NCBI RefSeq assembly: GCF_000178855.1
Contig: NZ_ADVG01000002.1
Coordinates: 2,046,001 to 2,110,000, forward strand
DNA from: Ktedonobacter racemifer DSM 44963
GTDB lineage: Bacteria; Chloroflexota; Ktedonobacteria; Ktedonobacterales; Ktedonobacteraceae
Reading direction: 5' to 3'
Length of the DNA: 64,000 nt
Of this stretch, positions 41,446 to 49,789 are shown one piece after another. The notes beneath the pieces were generated by a model. That model did not search any database. It was not told the DNA's origin and was given only the letters and a program-made list of their open reading frames with translations. A program made the translations under genes and the position numbers. How positions within the stretch are numbered: position 1 is the first letter of the stretch; each line of letters begins with the position of its first letter.

Positions 41446-42612
41446 ATGATTCCAACACCGACAACAGATATGAATATGACACAACAGACACAACCTAAAA
41501 CCGATCTGCTCACGCTGACGCTGCCGCAGTTGCAGGAGTGGCTAGCCGCGCGAGGCGAGGCTACCTTTCGCGCCAAGCAGATCTATAGCTGGATCTACCA
41601 GCAGCTTGTCGACAACTTCGCGGCCATGTCGAACCTGCCGCTGAAGCTCCGTCAGCGCCTGGAAGAGGAGGCCTGTATCGGCCCACTCGTCGTGCGCAGC
41701 GAGGTGAGCTCGAAAGATGACCGCACACGTAAGATTCTGCTAGAACTCGCCGATGGCAAATTGATCGAGTCGGTGTTGATGCTCTATCCCCCCCTGGGCG
41801 AGAGTAGCGCACGCGCCACCATCTGCGTCTCTAGCCAGGCGGGATGTGCCTTTGGCTGCACCTTCTGCGCCACAGGCCAGATGGGCTTTGATCGCCACTT
41901 ACAATCAGGCGAGATTATCGCCCAGGTGCTCCACTTCGCGCGCGAGCTACGCGCCACCCCCTGGAGCGCGGCTGGTCTTCCCGGTAGTACACCTATCGAT
42001 CACATCACCAATATCGTCTTGATGGGCATGGGCGAGCCACTACACAACTACGACAATGTGCTCCAGGCCCTGCGCATCCTCAATAGTGCCGCAGGCTTCA
42101 ACCTGGGGGCGCGGCATATGACCGTCTCAACCGTTGGCCTGGTGCCAGCCATCCGCAAATTGAGCCAGGAGCAGCTCCAGGTCAACCTGGCCATCTCCCT
42201 CCACGCGCCCACCAATGAGGCGCGCAGCCAGACCATGCCTGTCAACCGCAAGTATCCGCTGGAAGAGCTGCTTGCTGCCTGCCAGGACTATATCGCGGCA
42301 ACACGAAGGCAGGTCACCTTTGAATATGTCTTGCTGGCAGGCGTCAATGATACGCCGGAGCGCGCTCAGCAGTTAGCCGAACTGCTGGCCCCGCTCAAGC
42401 AGTTCGCGCACGTCAACTGTATTCCCGTGAATGCGACCTCGGCTGGCTATCGCCCCCCAGGTCCAGACGCCATTCGCGCCTTCCGCAATATTCTCTTTGA
42501 ACGTGGCATCAGTAATAGCGTGCGTGCGGAGCGCGGCGATGATATCGCCGCCGCCTGTGGACAACTGCGCACCCGCTTCGAGGATCGCCGCAAAGCTATT
42601 CCGGTTATCTAA
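41446..42612 (+). CDS. rlmN: Dual-specificity RNA methyltransferase RlmN
   Basis: A 388-residue radical-SAM enzyme that adds a C2 methyl group to A2503 of 23S rRNA and A37 of some tRNAs. The [4Fe-4S] motif CxxxCxxC is CAFGCTFC (near 140), with GQMGFDRHLQSGEI after it. Further landmarks are VLMGMGEPLHNYDNVLQAL and NLAISLHAP, and a late Cys-containing segment (NCIPVN... and AACGQLRT) supplying the methyl-carrier Cys. The start at 41446 is placed by the promoter; ATG 41470 is another option. A palindrome begins inside the last codons. Confidence 0.95.
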   Translation: MIPTPTTDMNMTQQTQPKTDLLTLTLPQLQEWLAARGEATFRAKQIYSWIYQQLVDNFAAMSNLPLKLRQRLEEEACIGPLVVRSEVSSKDDRTRKILLELADGKLIESVLMLYPPLGESSARATICVSSQAGCAFGCTFCATGQMGFDRHLQSGEIIAQVLHFARELRATPWSAAGLPGSTPIDHITNIVLMGMGEPLHNYDNVLQALRILNSAAGFNLGARHMTVSTVGLVPAIRKLSQEQLQVNLAISLHAPTNEARSQTMPVNRKYPLEELLAACQDYIAATRRQVTFEYVLLAGVNDTPERAQQLAELLAPLKQFAHVNCIPVNATSAGYRPPGPDAIRAFRNILFERGISNSVRAERGDDIAAACGQLRTRFEDRRKAIPVI

Positions 42613-42661
42613 GATATGACCTGGACCTGAGCCGAAGGTCCAGGTCATATCTTAGATAACC
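42603..42661. repeat. Perfect inverted repeat, 26-bp arms, covering the rlmN stop
   Basis: Arms 42603-42628 and 42636-42661 pair perfectly around GAGCCGA. The left arm contains the last two codons and the TAA of rlmN. Confidence 0.9.
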
Positions 42662-42678
42662 AATCTTCTCTACGCAAA

Positions 42679-42742
42679 AAGGTACCCGCAAAGACCACCT
42701 CCCTGCTGGGAGAGAAGTAACCTTTGTGGGTACCTTCTTGTT
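42679..42742. terminator. Bidirectional terminator between rlmN and rpmB
   Basis: Arms 42679-42693 and 42722-42736 pair with one G-U, enclosing a small CTCCC-TGCT-GGGAG hairpin. A run of T follows on each strand (TTCTTGTTTTT on plus; TTTTTGCG on minus), so it can stop both genes. Confidence 0.8.
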
Positions 42743-42757
42743 TTTCTGCCTGCCTGC

Positions 42758-42955
42758 TTAGCGCACCTTCGGCAATTTGCTCATGGTGCGCATGCAGCGT
42801 GTGCAGATATTGACGTTCTGCACGGTACCATTCACCTCAAGGCGACGACGCTGTACATTGAGCACGAAGCGACGGCGCGTACGATGCTGAGAGTGTGGCA
42901 CGTTGTTACCATACATGGGCTTGCGCTCACAGACATCACAACGACCTGCTGCCAT
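42758..42955 (-). CDS. rpmB: 50S ribosomal protein L28
   Basis: A 65-residue ribosomal protein. It reads MAAGRCDVCERKPMYGNNVP, then HSQHRTRRRF, the L28 signature, and ends with a CTRCMRTMSK segment. The CxxC pairs (CDVC and CTRC) mark the zinc-binding form. Length is typical. It stands alone, convergent with rlmN. Confidence 0.97.
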   Translation of the reverse strand: MAAGRCDVCERKPMYGNNVPHSQHRTRRRFVLNVQRRRLEVNGTVQNVNICTRCMRTMSKLPKVR

Positions 42956-43076
42956 GTTACTCTTCCTTCCTACCAGATTGCGACGGAAACATACTTTGTG
43001 ATAGATACCTGCTTGTCATATAAGAGGTTCCGACAGCCATAAAGTCCATGCCTGCCGACACACGTTCCGCTGCTGC

Positions 43077-43106
43077 TTGATTTATGATCGAGGTCTCTGG
43101 TATACT
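43077..43106 (+). promoter_or_regulatory. Promoter TTGATT-N18-TATACT with a long structured leader
   Basis: TTGATT (43077-43082), 18-bp spacer, TATACT (43101-43106). The predicted start leaves about 195 nt before the Asp23-like gene at 43308. The leader holds possible hairpins: CTCCC...GGGAG, CGGG-CTAACA-CCCG and GTTGTC-AAGAG-GACAAC (43207-43223). No known riboswitch was recognised. Confidence 0.5.
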
Positions 43107-43307
43107 GCTTCAGTGGCTACTCCCTTGTGCTACTGCCGAGGGAGTTCGGGCTAACACCCGTTTGCCATAGTCGCAAAACCAGAATGATGATAAGCTGAAA
43201 CATCTACGTTGTCAAGAGGACAACTCGTGCTTCGCCTGGGAATCCCTGGCACGTTATGCGAGTATAACCCATATAGGCTAATTTGGCAAGAGAGAAGACA
43301 ATTGCGT

Positions 43308-43703
43308 ATGCCAAAAGCACATGCTCTAAAACCACAATCCAGCTCTCACCCCCGAGGTAAAATTGAAGTCCTTCCTAACGCCATTCATACGATTGTAGTA
43401 CAGGCTACAACTGGGTGTTATGGTGTACTAGGACTGGCTTCCCCACGCCTCCACTATGGAGAGCCTATCTTGCTCTCAACACAACATGTGAATCAGGGAG
43501 TGCGGGTCAATGTGGTCAATGATCAGCTCATTGTAGATATCTATGTCGTGCTAGAGTACGGATTGCGCATCTCCGAAATAGCACACAATATCATGAGCAG
43601 CGTCAAATTCTCACTTGAGAAGATGTTGGGTCTGCCCGTTGCTCAAGTCAACGTGAATGTCCAGGGCCTCCTTCATGGACCTGACACACAAGAAAAACAG
43701 TAA
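43308..43703 (+). CDS. Asp23/Gls24 (DUF322) family protein
   Basis: A 131-residue protein. The Asp23 fold is shown by KIEVLPNAIHTIVVQATTGC, YGVLGLASP, and the C-terminal VNVVNDQLIVDIYVVLEYGL, with SEIAHNIMSSVKFSLEKMLG and VAQVNVNVQG, the family VxxVNVxVxG ending. In Firmicutes the equivalent gene (yloU) sits directly before yloV/fakA, as here. It is a cytosolic, possibly membrane-associated protein of envelope-stress type. ATG at 43308 is chosen; a TTG at 43209 is possible but adds atypical sequence. Confidence 0.88.
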   Translation: MPKAHALKPQSSSHPRGKIEVLPNAIHTIVVQATTGCYGVLGLASPRLHYGEPILLSTQHVNQGVRVNVVNDQLIVDIYVVLEYGLRISEIAHNIMSSVKFSLEKMLGLPVAQVNVNVQGLLHGPDTQEKQ

Positions 43704-43722
43704 AAAAGGTAGCACAGACGCT

Positions 43723-45426
43723 ATGCAGGAACACTCACCGCGCTCAATCCGACAGCGGGCCAGACGTATCAGTGTTTTTGATGGTCAGGATCTCAAGAAA
43801 GCGATCCTGGCAGGCGCGGCGTGGTTGGAAGAAAATCGCGAAACCATCAATGCCCTGAATGTCTTTCCCGTTCCCGACGGGGATACTGGTTCCAACATGT
43901 CAGCCACTATGCGCTCAGCCATCCGCAATATCGCAGAAACGACAGAAACCTCCGCGGGGGCTGTGGCCGCACGCCTCGCCCACGATGCCCTGCTGGGCGC
44001 GCGTGGTAACTCAGGAGTTATCCTTTCGCAGACGTTGCGTGGACTGGCCCAGGGTCTAGAGGGGAAACCAACCTTTTCCGCCACTGATCTGGCTGAAGCC
44101 TTTCAACAAGCCCAGCGTCTGGCTTACCGCGCTGTTATCAAACCCGTTGAGGGCACTATTTTAACGGTTGTACGCGAGACCGCTGAGGCAACCAAACAGA
44201 GCGCGGAACGCGATGATGACCTGGTCGGTTTAATGCAAGAAGCGGTCTCGGCCGCACGCCAGGCCGTTGCCAATACCCCCAATCAGTTGCCCACGCTGAA
44301 ACAGGCAGGCGTCGTTGACGCGGGCGGACAGGGCTTCTGCACAATTCTGGAGGGCATTTTGCGCTACATTCGTGGTGAGGCCGCTAGCCCCGCTGCAACC
44401 GTCACCCAGTTGCAACCACTGCTCCAGCAAAAAGAGCGTGCCGCCAAAAAAGGGCGTGTCACGGTTGAGGAAGAGTTCGGCTACGAGGTCGTCTTCCTGC
44501 TCAGCGGCAAGAATCTGGACGTCGAAGGCATTCGCCAGGCCATTATTGATATGGGGGGCGTCTCAACAGTGGTGGCAGGCGACGAGACCCTCCTCAAGGT
44601 CCATACTCATACGCTCACGCCCGGCAAAATCCTTGATTATGGCGTCAGCCTCGGTAGCCTGAACGATATCAATATTGAGAACTTGCAGGAACAGAGCCTG
44701 ACCTACGCCGCTGAGAGCGCGGCCGAGCACGCCGAAGATGAAGAGCCAGAACTGGCTGCACAAAAAGAGGTACCTATCGCCCTGGTAGCCGTCGCCTCGG
44801 GCGAGGGGTTTGAAGAGGTCTTCAGGGGCATGGGCGTCCAATCAATCGTTTCGGGCGGCCAGACCATGAACCCCAGCATTGAAGAGCTACTCGCCGCCGT
44901 AGAAAACGCCCCCTCGCAGCAGGTGATCATCCTCCCCAATAACAGCAACGTGATCTTAAGCGCGCAGCAGGTCGATGGCCTGACGCAGAAAAAAGTCTTT
45001 GTCATTCCCTGCAAAACAATGCCCCAGGGCATCGCCGCGCTGATGGCCTATAACTACGAGGATGACTTCGAGGACGTCTGCCAGGCAATGAAAGAAGCTT
45101 CTCAATCCATCCAGACCGCCGAGATCACTACCGCGGTACGCACCGTCAATATTCATAACATCAGCGTGCGTGAAGGCGATTTCATCGGTGTCATCAATGG
45201 AAACCTGGCCGTTGCCGGTCAGCAGATGCAGCCCGTGCTCGAAGATACGCTCCAACGCATGCATATCGATAACTATGAAATAGTTACAATGTACTATGGA
45301 GCAGAAGTTACCGCCGAAGAGGCACACGCAACCTGCAAACGGCTCAAGCAGCTCCACTCACATCTTGAGATTGAGGTTGTCAGCGGAGGCCAGCCCTACT
45401 ACGCCTACATTCTCTCGGCAGAATAA
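43723..45426 (+). CDS. fakA: DAK2/DegV-domain fatty-acid kinase, FakA (YloV) type
   Basis: A 567-residue protein. The N-terminal DhaL domain (about 18-210) binds ATP-Mg through NVFPVPDGDTGSNMSATM and LLGARGNSGVILSQTLRG. A middle domain (about 225-330) contains YEVVFLLSG, and the C-terminal EDD-like/DegV-like domain (about 345-567) contains SGGQTMNPSIEELL and LPNNSNVILSAQQ. FakA phosphorylates fatty acids held by a FakB (DegV) partner, feeding acyl-phosphate to PlsX/PlsY. A degV gene follows 195 bp downstream. The start could also be 43657, overlapping the Asp23 gene. Confidence 0.92.
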   Translation: MQEHSPRSIRQRARRISVFDGQDLKKAILAGAAWLEENRETINALNVFPVPDGDTGSNMSATMRSAIRNIAETTETSAGAVAARLAHDALLGARGNSGVILSQTLRGLAQGLEGKPTFSATDLAEAFQQAQRLAYRAVIKPVEGTILTVVRETAEATKQSAERDDDLVGLMQEAVSAARQAVANTPNQLPTLKQAGVVDAGGQGFCTILEGILRYIRGEAASPAATVTQLQPLLQQKERAAKKGRVTVEEEFGYEVVFLLSGKNLDVEGIRQAIIDMGGVSTVVAGDETLLKVHTHTLTPGKILDYGVSLGSLNDINIENLQEQSLTYAAESAAEHAEDEEPELAAQKEVPIALVAVASGEGFEEVFRGMGVQSIVSGGQTMNPSIEELLAAVENAPSQQVIILPNNSNVILSAQQVDGLTQKKVFVIPCKTMPQGIAALMAYNYEDDFEDVCQAMKEASQSIQTAEITTAVRTVNIHNISVREGDFIGVINGNLAVAGQQMQPVLEDTLQRMHIDNYEIVTMYYGAEVTAEEAHATCKRLKQLHSHLEIEVVSGGQPYYAYILSAE

Positions 45427-45621
45427 GGGAACCCCAGGCACCCGCCTGCTATGCACCTGGCATGCCAGGACTGCTACAGGCAGGTGCTTGTGCAAGATAC
45501 CTACCCGTTCAAGCTACACCCACTACACTACAAAGGCAGCAGCAGGCGTTCTAGTACTATCACCACTCATCAGAGTTGATGCTCGTGAGAGAACGCCGCT
45601 TCTTCCTGCCAGGAGGCCAGT

Positions 45622-46467
45622 ATGACCGTTCGTATCGTTACCGACAGCACCTCAGACCTGCCTATCGAGCAAGCAAAGGCACTCGGCATTGAAATCGTGC
45701 CACTTACCGTCGCCTTTGGCGATGACGCCTACCTCGACAATGTCGAAATGGATAACGCGGCATTTTATCAGAAATTGCAAGGAAGCAAAGAGCTTCCCCG
45801 CACATCGCAGCCTGCGCCCGCACGCTTTCAAGAGACCTTTACGCGTTTGATTCAAGAAGGCGCAACCGGCATCCTCTCGGTCCATCTCACCTCTCAGCTA
45901 AGTGGCACCTATCAATCGGCCTGTACCGCGCGCGACGCCCTGCCAGAAGATCTGCGGAAAATCCCCATTGAGATCGTTGACTCTACAAGTGTTAGTGTGG
46001 GTATGGGCTATCCCGTAATTAAGGCCGCAGAAGAGGTGCAGGCAGGCCTGGGACTTGAAGAGATAAAAGCGCACCTCGTCGATCGCCTGGAGCGGACACG
46101 CATCTTCGCAGTTCTCGATACCTTAGAGTACGTCAGGCGCGGTGGACGTATTGGTGGCGCAACAGCAATGCTGGGCAATGTGCTCAACATTAAACCTATC
46201 ATCTCCCTGAAGGAGGGGGTCGTCGTTCCAGTTGAGCGCGCGCGCACGCGCGGCAAGGCTTATGCCCGCGTCGCGCAGATTCTTCAGGAGCTAGGCTCGA
46301 TCGAATATCTGGCCATTGCTGAGTCCAGTGAAGAGGTTGGGCAACAACTATCGGAAGCCCTTAAGCCCATCTATTCTGGCGATATTGCCATCTGGAAGCT
46401 AGGCGCAGCGCTAGGCACACATACTGGTCCTGGTACGGCCGCGATCTCGGTGGTAACTGCAAAATAA
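45622..46467 (+). CDS. fakB: DegV family fatty-acid-binding protein (FakB type)
   Basis: A 281-residue protein. The N-terminal DegV lobe starts VRIVTDSTSDLPIEQAKALG with the TDS motif; the RTSQPAPARFQETF loop contains the conserved TSQP. The C-terminal lobe has LSGTYQSACTARDAL and YVRRGGRIGGATAMLGNVLN, then a HTGPGT end. It would hold a fatty acid and present it to FakA. AGGAGG lies before the ATG. Plus-strand neighbour of fakA; a 32-bp-stem palindrome follows 62 bp downstream. Confidence 0.93.
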   Translation: MTVRIVTDSTSDLPIEQAKALGIEIVPLTVAFGDDAYLDNVEMDNAAFYQKLQGSKELPRTSQPAPARFQETFTRLIQEGATGILSVHLTSQLSGTYQSACTARDALPEDLRKIPIEIVDSTSVSVGMGYPVIKAAEEVQAGLGLEEIKAHLVDRLERTRIFAVLDTLEYVRRGGRIGGATAMLGNVLNIKPIISLKEGVVVPVERARTRGKAYARVAQILQELGSIEYLAIAESSEEVGQQLSEALKPIYSGDIAIWKLGAALGTHTGPGTAAISVVTAK

Positions 46468-46529
46468 GCAGGAGCCCGCTTCTGTCCTGAATGCGGTACA
46501 AAGCTCCAAAACGCCGTCTAAAGAGGTGT

Positions 46530-46597
46530 ATGGAGAGAGGGTATGGATGTGTGGTGTGGGCGATCGCCCACACCACACATCCATACCCTCTCTCCAT
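46530..46597. repeat. 68-bp perfect palindrome
   Basis: The whole 68 bp is its own reverse complement, centred on CGATCG. With a GATC loop the arms are 32 bp. It lies between degV and the next gene on the same strand, 62 bp after the degV stop. No U-tract. Confidence 0.92.
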
Positions 46598-46685
46598 GAA
46601 TACCGCAAGTGCGAAAACAGGTGCAGCAAGCAAGCTTCTAAGATAACAGGCAGGCGCAAACGATTGACGGATGAAGGGTATTCGC

Positions 46686-46721
46686 GTACAATAGTATTAC
46701 AGCATGTTTCATGCATTGTAC
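46686..46721. promoter_or_regulatory. Nested dyad with GTACAAT half-sites
   Basis: GTACAAT (46686-46692) and ATTGTAC (46715-46721) flank a GCATG-TTT-CATGC hairpin (46702-46714). The half-sites equal those of the dyad at 10839. TATACT follows at 46736-46741, so this could control the transcript starting there. Confidence 0.4.
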
Positions 46722-46745
46722 TTCATCGCGTACCGTATACTAATG

Positions 46746-46890
46746 TTGTATGTCGTAGCGCGTCGGCTAACCTCAAGCCTGAGGATCAAACCGAGAGTCG
46801 GAACTATGCGTGCCTCTTATACAGCACGCAGGGAAGTGTTTCCACCAACGCCTGCCTGAAGCTTGTCCCGGTCGTCTGTAGGGTGCTCTG
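46746..46890 (+). ncRNA. Candidate structured non-coding RNA or long leader
   Basis: Downstream of TATACT (46736) the sequence can form successive hairpins: CGGCT...AGTCG enclosing CCTCA-AGCC-TGAGG, TGCGTGC...GCACGCA with a 10-nt loop, and GGAA-GTGT-TTCC. A second TATACT follows near 46893. It does not match tmRNA, SRP RNA, RNase P or a riboswitch that I can recall. A 6S-type RNA is conceivable. Open frames here have no ribosome-binding sites. Confidence 0.3.
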
Positions 46891-47136
46891 GTATACTTGT
46901 TATACATGGACAACTAGCAAGGCACGCACACAAGGAGTATGGGCGCTTCCTCCCCATGTAAGATTTCCATGGGCTCCTGCGCCAGGAGGAACAACCAGCA
47001 ATGCGAGGGCGAGCCATATATGCTCATTGAGATATACCGCGCCCTCACCGTTTGCTAACGGACGCCAAGGTTGTTCCACGACATTCGTTGGAAGCTGCCA
47101 TCCAAAAATGGCGTAGACTACGAAGGAGGAACGACT

Positions 47137-47382
47137 GTGGGTATGTTACGGGTGATGTCACGGCGTGGTGACGACCGTCTCACCTGGGACGAGCAGAAAG
47201 TTCTCGCGGGTGATGCTGAAGCTGTGGCTGCAATTCAAGAAGCTGAGCGCATTTTTGCCCAAGAGCGTGCACGAGGCGCGACCGCTTTCCGCCTCGATCC
47301 TGGCAAACCAGCCGAACGCATCGAAGCCTTTGATGCCACCGCGGAACAAATCGTTCTAGTGCCAAGAGTGGTTGGTGGATAA
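47137..47382 (+). CDS. Small conserved-looking protein of unknown function
   Basis: An 81-residue soluble protein starting with GTG (VGMLRVMSRRGDDRLTWDEQ). It has a helical middle (EAVAAIQEAERIFAQERARG) and a terminal EQIVLVPRVVGG. AAGGAGG is ideally placed 7 bp before the GTG at 47137; ATG at 47143 is the alternative. The composition resembles phage-like or small core Chloroflexota proteins. It overlaps the next gene by 11 bp, so they are probably co-translated. Function unknown. Confidence 0.72.
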   Translation: MGMLRVMSRRGDDRLTWDEQKVLAGDAEAVAAIQEAERIFAQERARGATAFRLDPGKPAERIEAFDATAEQIVLVPRVVGG

Positions 47383-47788
47383 ACTTGGTACCCCGATGCT
47401 GACGGCCCTATATTGGCTCGCAATTGCCCTGGCCATCTCTCCCATACTCTGGCTGATTTTTCAGCCCTATGTGAAGGGATGGTCACGAGCGGAGCGTAGA
47501 GCTAGTCACTTGCTGCGCGATCTTCTCACCCATGAGCAATTTCGGCAGCTCTTCTGGTATGGGTACCTGGAAATCCCAAGCCCTACGGCTCCGCATCGCG
47601 TGTATCGTGTACCACGCCATAGTGGCTATGTGCAGGTGTTCGAACATGGTCGCGCGATCATGCGTCTCTGCCTACAACCCGTGGAATCGCTGCCCGATAG
47701 CGATTTAGTGGTACTGCACAAGCTTATGATCGAGGCAAACGAAGAGACGTATCTCCAAAAAGCGAATAAATACCTTTGTATTGAGTAA
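47372..47788 (+). CDS. Single-TM membrane protein, unknown function
   Basis: A protein of up to 138 residues. One N-terminal membrane segment (MLTALYWLAIALAISPILWL) is followed by a soluble domain of about 100 residues rich in aromatic and basic residues (ERRASHLLRDLLTHEQFRQL, then YGYLEIPSP and YRVPRHSGYVQVFEHG). It may start at TTG 47372, GTG 47375 or ATG 47396; the overlap with the upstream gene favours the earlier ones. Not recognised as a family. Confidence 0.68.
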   Translation: MVDKLGTPMLTALYWLAIALAISPILWLIFQPYVKGWSRAERRASHLLRDLLTHEQFRQLFWYGYLEIPSPTAPHRVYRVPRHSGYVQVFEHGRAIMRLCLQPVESLPDSDLVVLHKLMIEANEETYLQKANKYLCIE

Positions 47789-47813
47789 TGCTCGCTATTC
47801 AGGTAGTCGATAA

Positions 47814-47855
47814 AAGAAGAGTAAGAGCGCGTCATCATGCGCTCTTACTCTTCTT
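47814..47855. repeat. Inverted repeat, 17-bp arms, covering the DUF3090 stop
   Basis: Arms 47814-47830 and 47839-47855 pair perfectly around GTCATCAT. The right arm includes the stop and last acidic codons of the DUF3090 gene (minus strand). It separates convergent genes. Confidence 0.82.
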
Positions 47856-48438
47856 CATCCTCATCGATATCCTGAATCTCCATCTGCACAATCTTATGGT
47901 GTCCGTTCTGCTTGACACAGGCATGGGGACCACCATCCAGGGGCATATGGCAGAAGGGGCAGACTGGGCGACCCGCGGCCACTACCAGGCCAATCTCATT
48001 TGAGAGCTCTAAGGCCTCCTGGGGTGAGAAACGCAGCACAACAGCTTCATCCTCTAGAATGAGTGCCTGCGGCTCCCCGCGCTCCTCAATAATCTCCATT
48101 GGGGCCAGGCTCAACAGAAACATTTCATTATGCTCATCAAAGTTGAGCTTCATCTGCCCCACCTGAAAATCGTATGTTGGCGTAAGCGGAAAATCTCCTG
48201 GCATTCCTGTGGGAGATGGCAAGCCCCCTGGACGCGCCTCAAGGCGCAAGACCTCGCCATCCGCAATCACGCCGAGAATACCTTCCAGGGTCTCGGCAAG
48301 GGTGCGCAAATGTTCCTTCTCCATCCACACAACCGCTGATCCAAGCCCACTCCTGGCATAGAGTCGGAAACGTCGCTGCCCGGGCATACCCACTGCATCC
48401 GCACCGAGTGTCTCGATGCGACCAAGATCATTGCTCAT
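47845..48438 (-). CDS. DUF3090 family protein
   Basis: A 197-residue protein. Family landmarks: RRFRLYARSGLGSAVVWMEK near the start, DFQVGQMKLNFDEHNEMFLL in the middle, and a C-terminal zinc-ribbon-like CPFCHMPLDGGPHAC. The tail is acidic (DIDEDEEE). DUF3090 is found mainly in Actinobacteria and Chloroflexota, usually near a histidine phosphatase and an SCO1664-type kinase-like gene; those partners are absent here. Function unknown. Confidence 0.88.
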   Translation of the reverse strand: MSNDLGRIETLGADAVGMPGQRRFRLYARSGLGSAVVWMEKEHLRTLAETLEGILGVIADGEVLRLEARPGGLPSPTGMPGDFPLTPTYDFQVGQMKLNFDEHNEMFLLSLAPMEIIEERGEPQALILEDEAVVLRFSPQEALELSNEIGLVVAAGRPVCPFCHMPLDGGPHACVKQNGHHKIVQMEIQDIDEDEEE

Positions 48439-48533
48439 ACAAGCCTCTTCCTTCTAAATGAACTATCGTGCCCTCTACAGACCTTCTCCCTCGACGCTAT
48501 AAGCGCCAGAACCAGGAGCAAGCTAATCTCAAG

Positions 48534-49514
48534 CTAGTACCCACGCGCGGGATCATATCTATTCTGTAGTGACTGGCCCGCTCGATAGCGCCGCAAGTTT
48601 TCCGCGAAAAGCGCGGCGAGACGCTGGTCATAATGCACGCTCTCGCCCGAGATGTGAGGGGTCAGAATGACATTCGCTAACGTATACAAGGGACTCTCGG
48701 CAGGCAAAGGCTCTTCTTCGGTTACATCCAGGCCCGCGCCTCCAATCCATCCCTCGCGCAACGCCCTGACAAGCGCTCGCTCATCCACCACGCGCCCACG
48801 CGCTACATTAACCAGGTAGGCATACTGGCGCATCGCTTGAAACTCGGCCTCACCCAACAGGTGCTCAGTCTCGGCCGTCAATGGAACAGCGACCACGACA
48901 TAATCGCACTCGCTTAGCATAGCATGCAACTGCGTCATAGGATAAAGCTGATCTACATGCTCCTGGTGCGCCCCCGCCTGTACCGTGCGTCTGGTCGCCA
49001 GGACCCGCATGCCAAAAGCCTGGCCCAGGAAGGCCACGCGCTGACCAATACTCCCCAGACCAATAATCCCTAGCGTCTGTCCCGCCAGTTCGCGTCCCCC
49101 CAGTTTATACCAGTTCGCGCTTCGTGGCCATATGCGCTGATCCTGTAAACGCACCATCGTGGGCCAGGAGCGATTATACATAAGCATACTCGCGAACACG
49201 TACTCGCCAATGGTGGTGGCATGGATACCCACCGCCGTTGTGACCTGTACCCCACTATCGGCCGCCAGGATACCACTTATGCGCAGACCATCCACACCGG
49301 CTCCCGACGCCTGCAACCAGCGTAAGCGCGGCGCCATTTCGCGCCAATTCGTGGGTACTTTGTAGGCACAAAGCACATCGGCCTCGCCCAGGCTCGCTTC
49401 AAACTCATCACTATCGCTAAGGCATAAGATCTCCTTACCCGCGGCCTCACTTAACACAGCTTGTGAGGCGGAAGAAAAAGGAAACGTACTGACTACTTGC
49501 AGACCTTGCGCCAT
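48534..49514 (-). CDS. D-isomer-specific 2-hydroxyacid dehydrogenase
   Basis: A 326-residue NAD-dependent oxidoreductase. The nucleotide motif is LGIIGLGSIGQRVAFLGQAF (GxGxxG), with catalytic Arg in NVARGRVVDE, Glu in LDVTEEEPLP and His in ILTPHISG. It would interconvert 2-oxoacids and D-2-hydroxyacids; the exact substrate is not clear (glyoxylate/hydroxypyruvate-type likely). ATG at 49514 is chosen because AAGGAG lies 6 bp upstream; a longer frame starts at 49556. It stands alone on the minus strand. Confidence 0.9.
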   Translation of the reverse strand: MAQGLQVVSTFPFSSASQAVLSEAAGKEILCLSDSDEFEASLGEADVLCAYKVPTNWREMAPRLRWLQASGAGVDGLRISGILAADSGVQVTTAVGIHATTIGEYVFASMLMYNRSWPTMVRLQDQRIWPRSANWYKLGGRELAGQTLGIIGLGSIGQRVAFLGQAFGMRVLATRRTVQAGAHQEHVDQLYPMTQLHAMLSECDYVVVAVPLTAETEHLLGEAEFQAMRQYAYLVNVARGRVVDERALVRALREGWIGGAGLDVTEEEPLPAESPLYTLANVILTPHISGESVHYDQRLAALFAENLRRYRAGQSLQNRYDPARGY

Positions 49515-49789
49515 ACTCAACTCCTTAACTACTTTGTGAAGGCCTATTGTGGACACCCCTGCTCCATCTTTTTCAGTCTATCCGAAATCATCACAGGTGC
49601 GCAAGTCTCTCCACTCACTATATAGCAGTGACGCATAAAACGCACGCTCTAGCTAGCTTTCAAGCATTTTAAGCATGACGTTTTTCCCATGCTGTTCCTT
49701 TATTTAGAGTAATGCGTTTAAATATTCATGTGTCGCTATACACGACGCTTTATTGCGCATATCTCTATACCTAAGCGGAGAAAGAACGT

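Noticed and set aside
42956..43307. Known riboswitch or tRNA before the Asp23-like gene
   Set aside because: No T-loop, no conserved riboswitch core was recognised; only generic hairpins.
46526..47116. 196-codon open frame spanning palindrome and spacer
   Set aside because: It starts inside the 68-bp palindrome, has no ribosome-binding site and overlaps the well-marked start at 47137.
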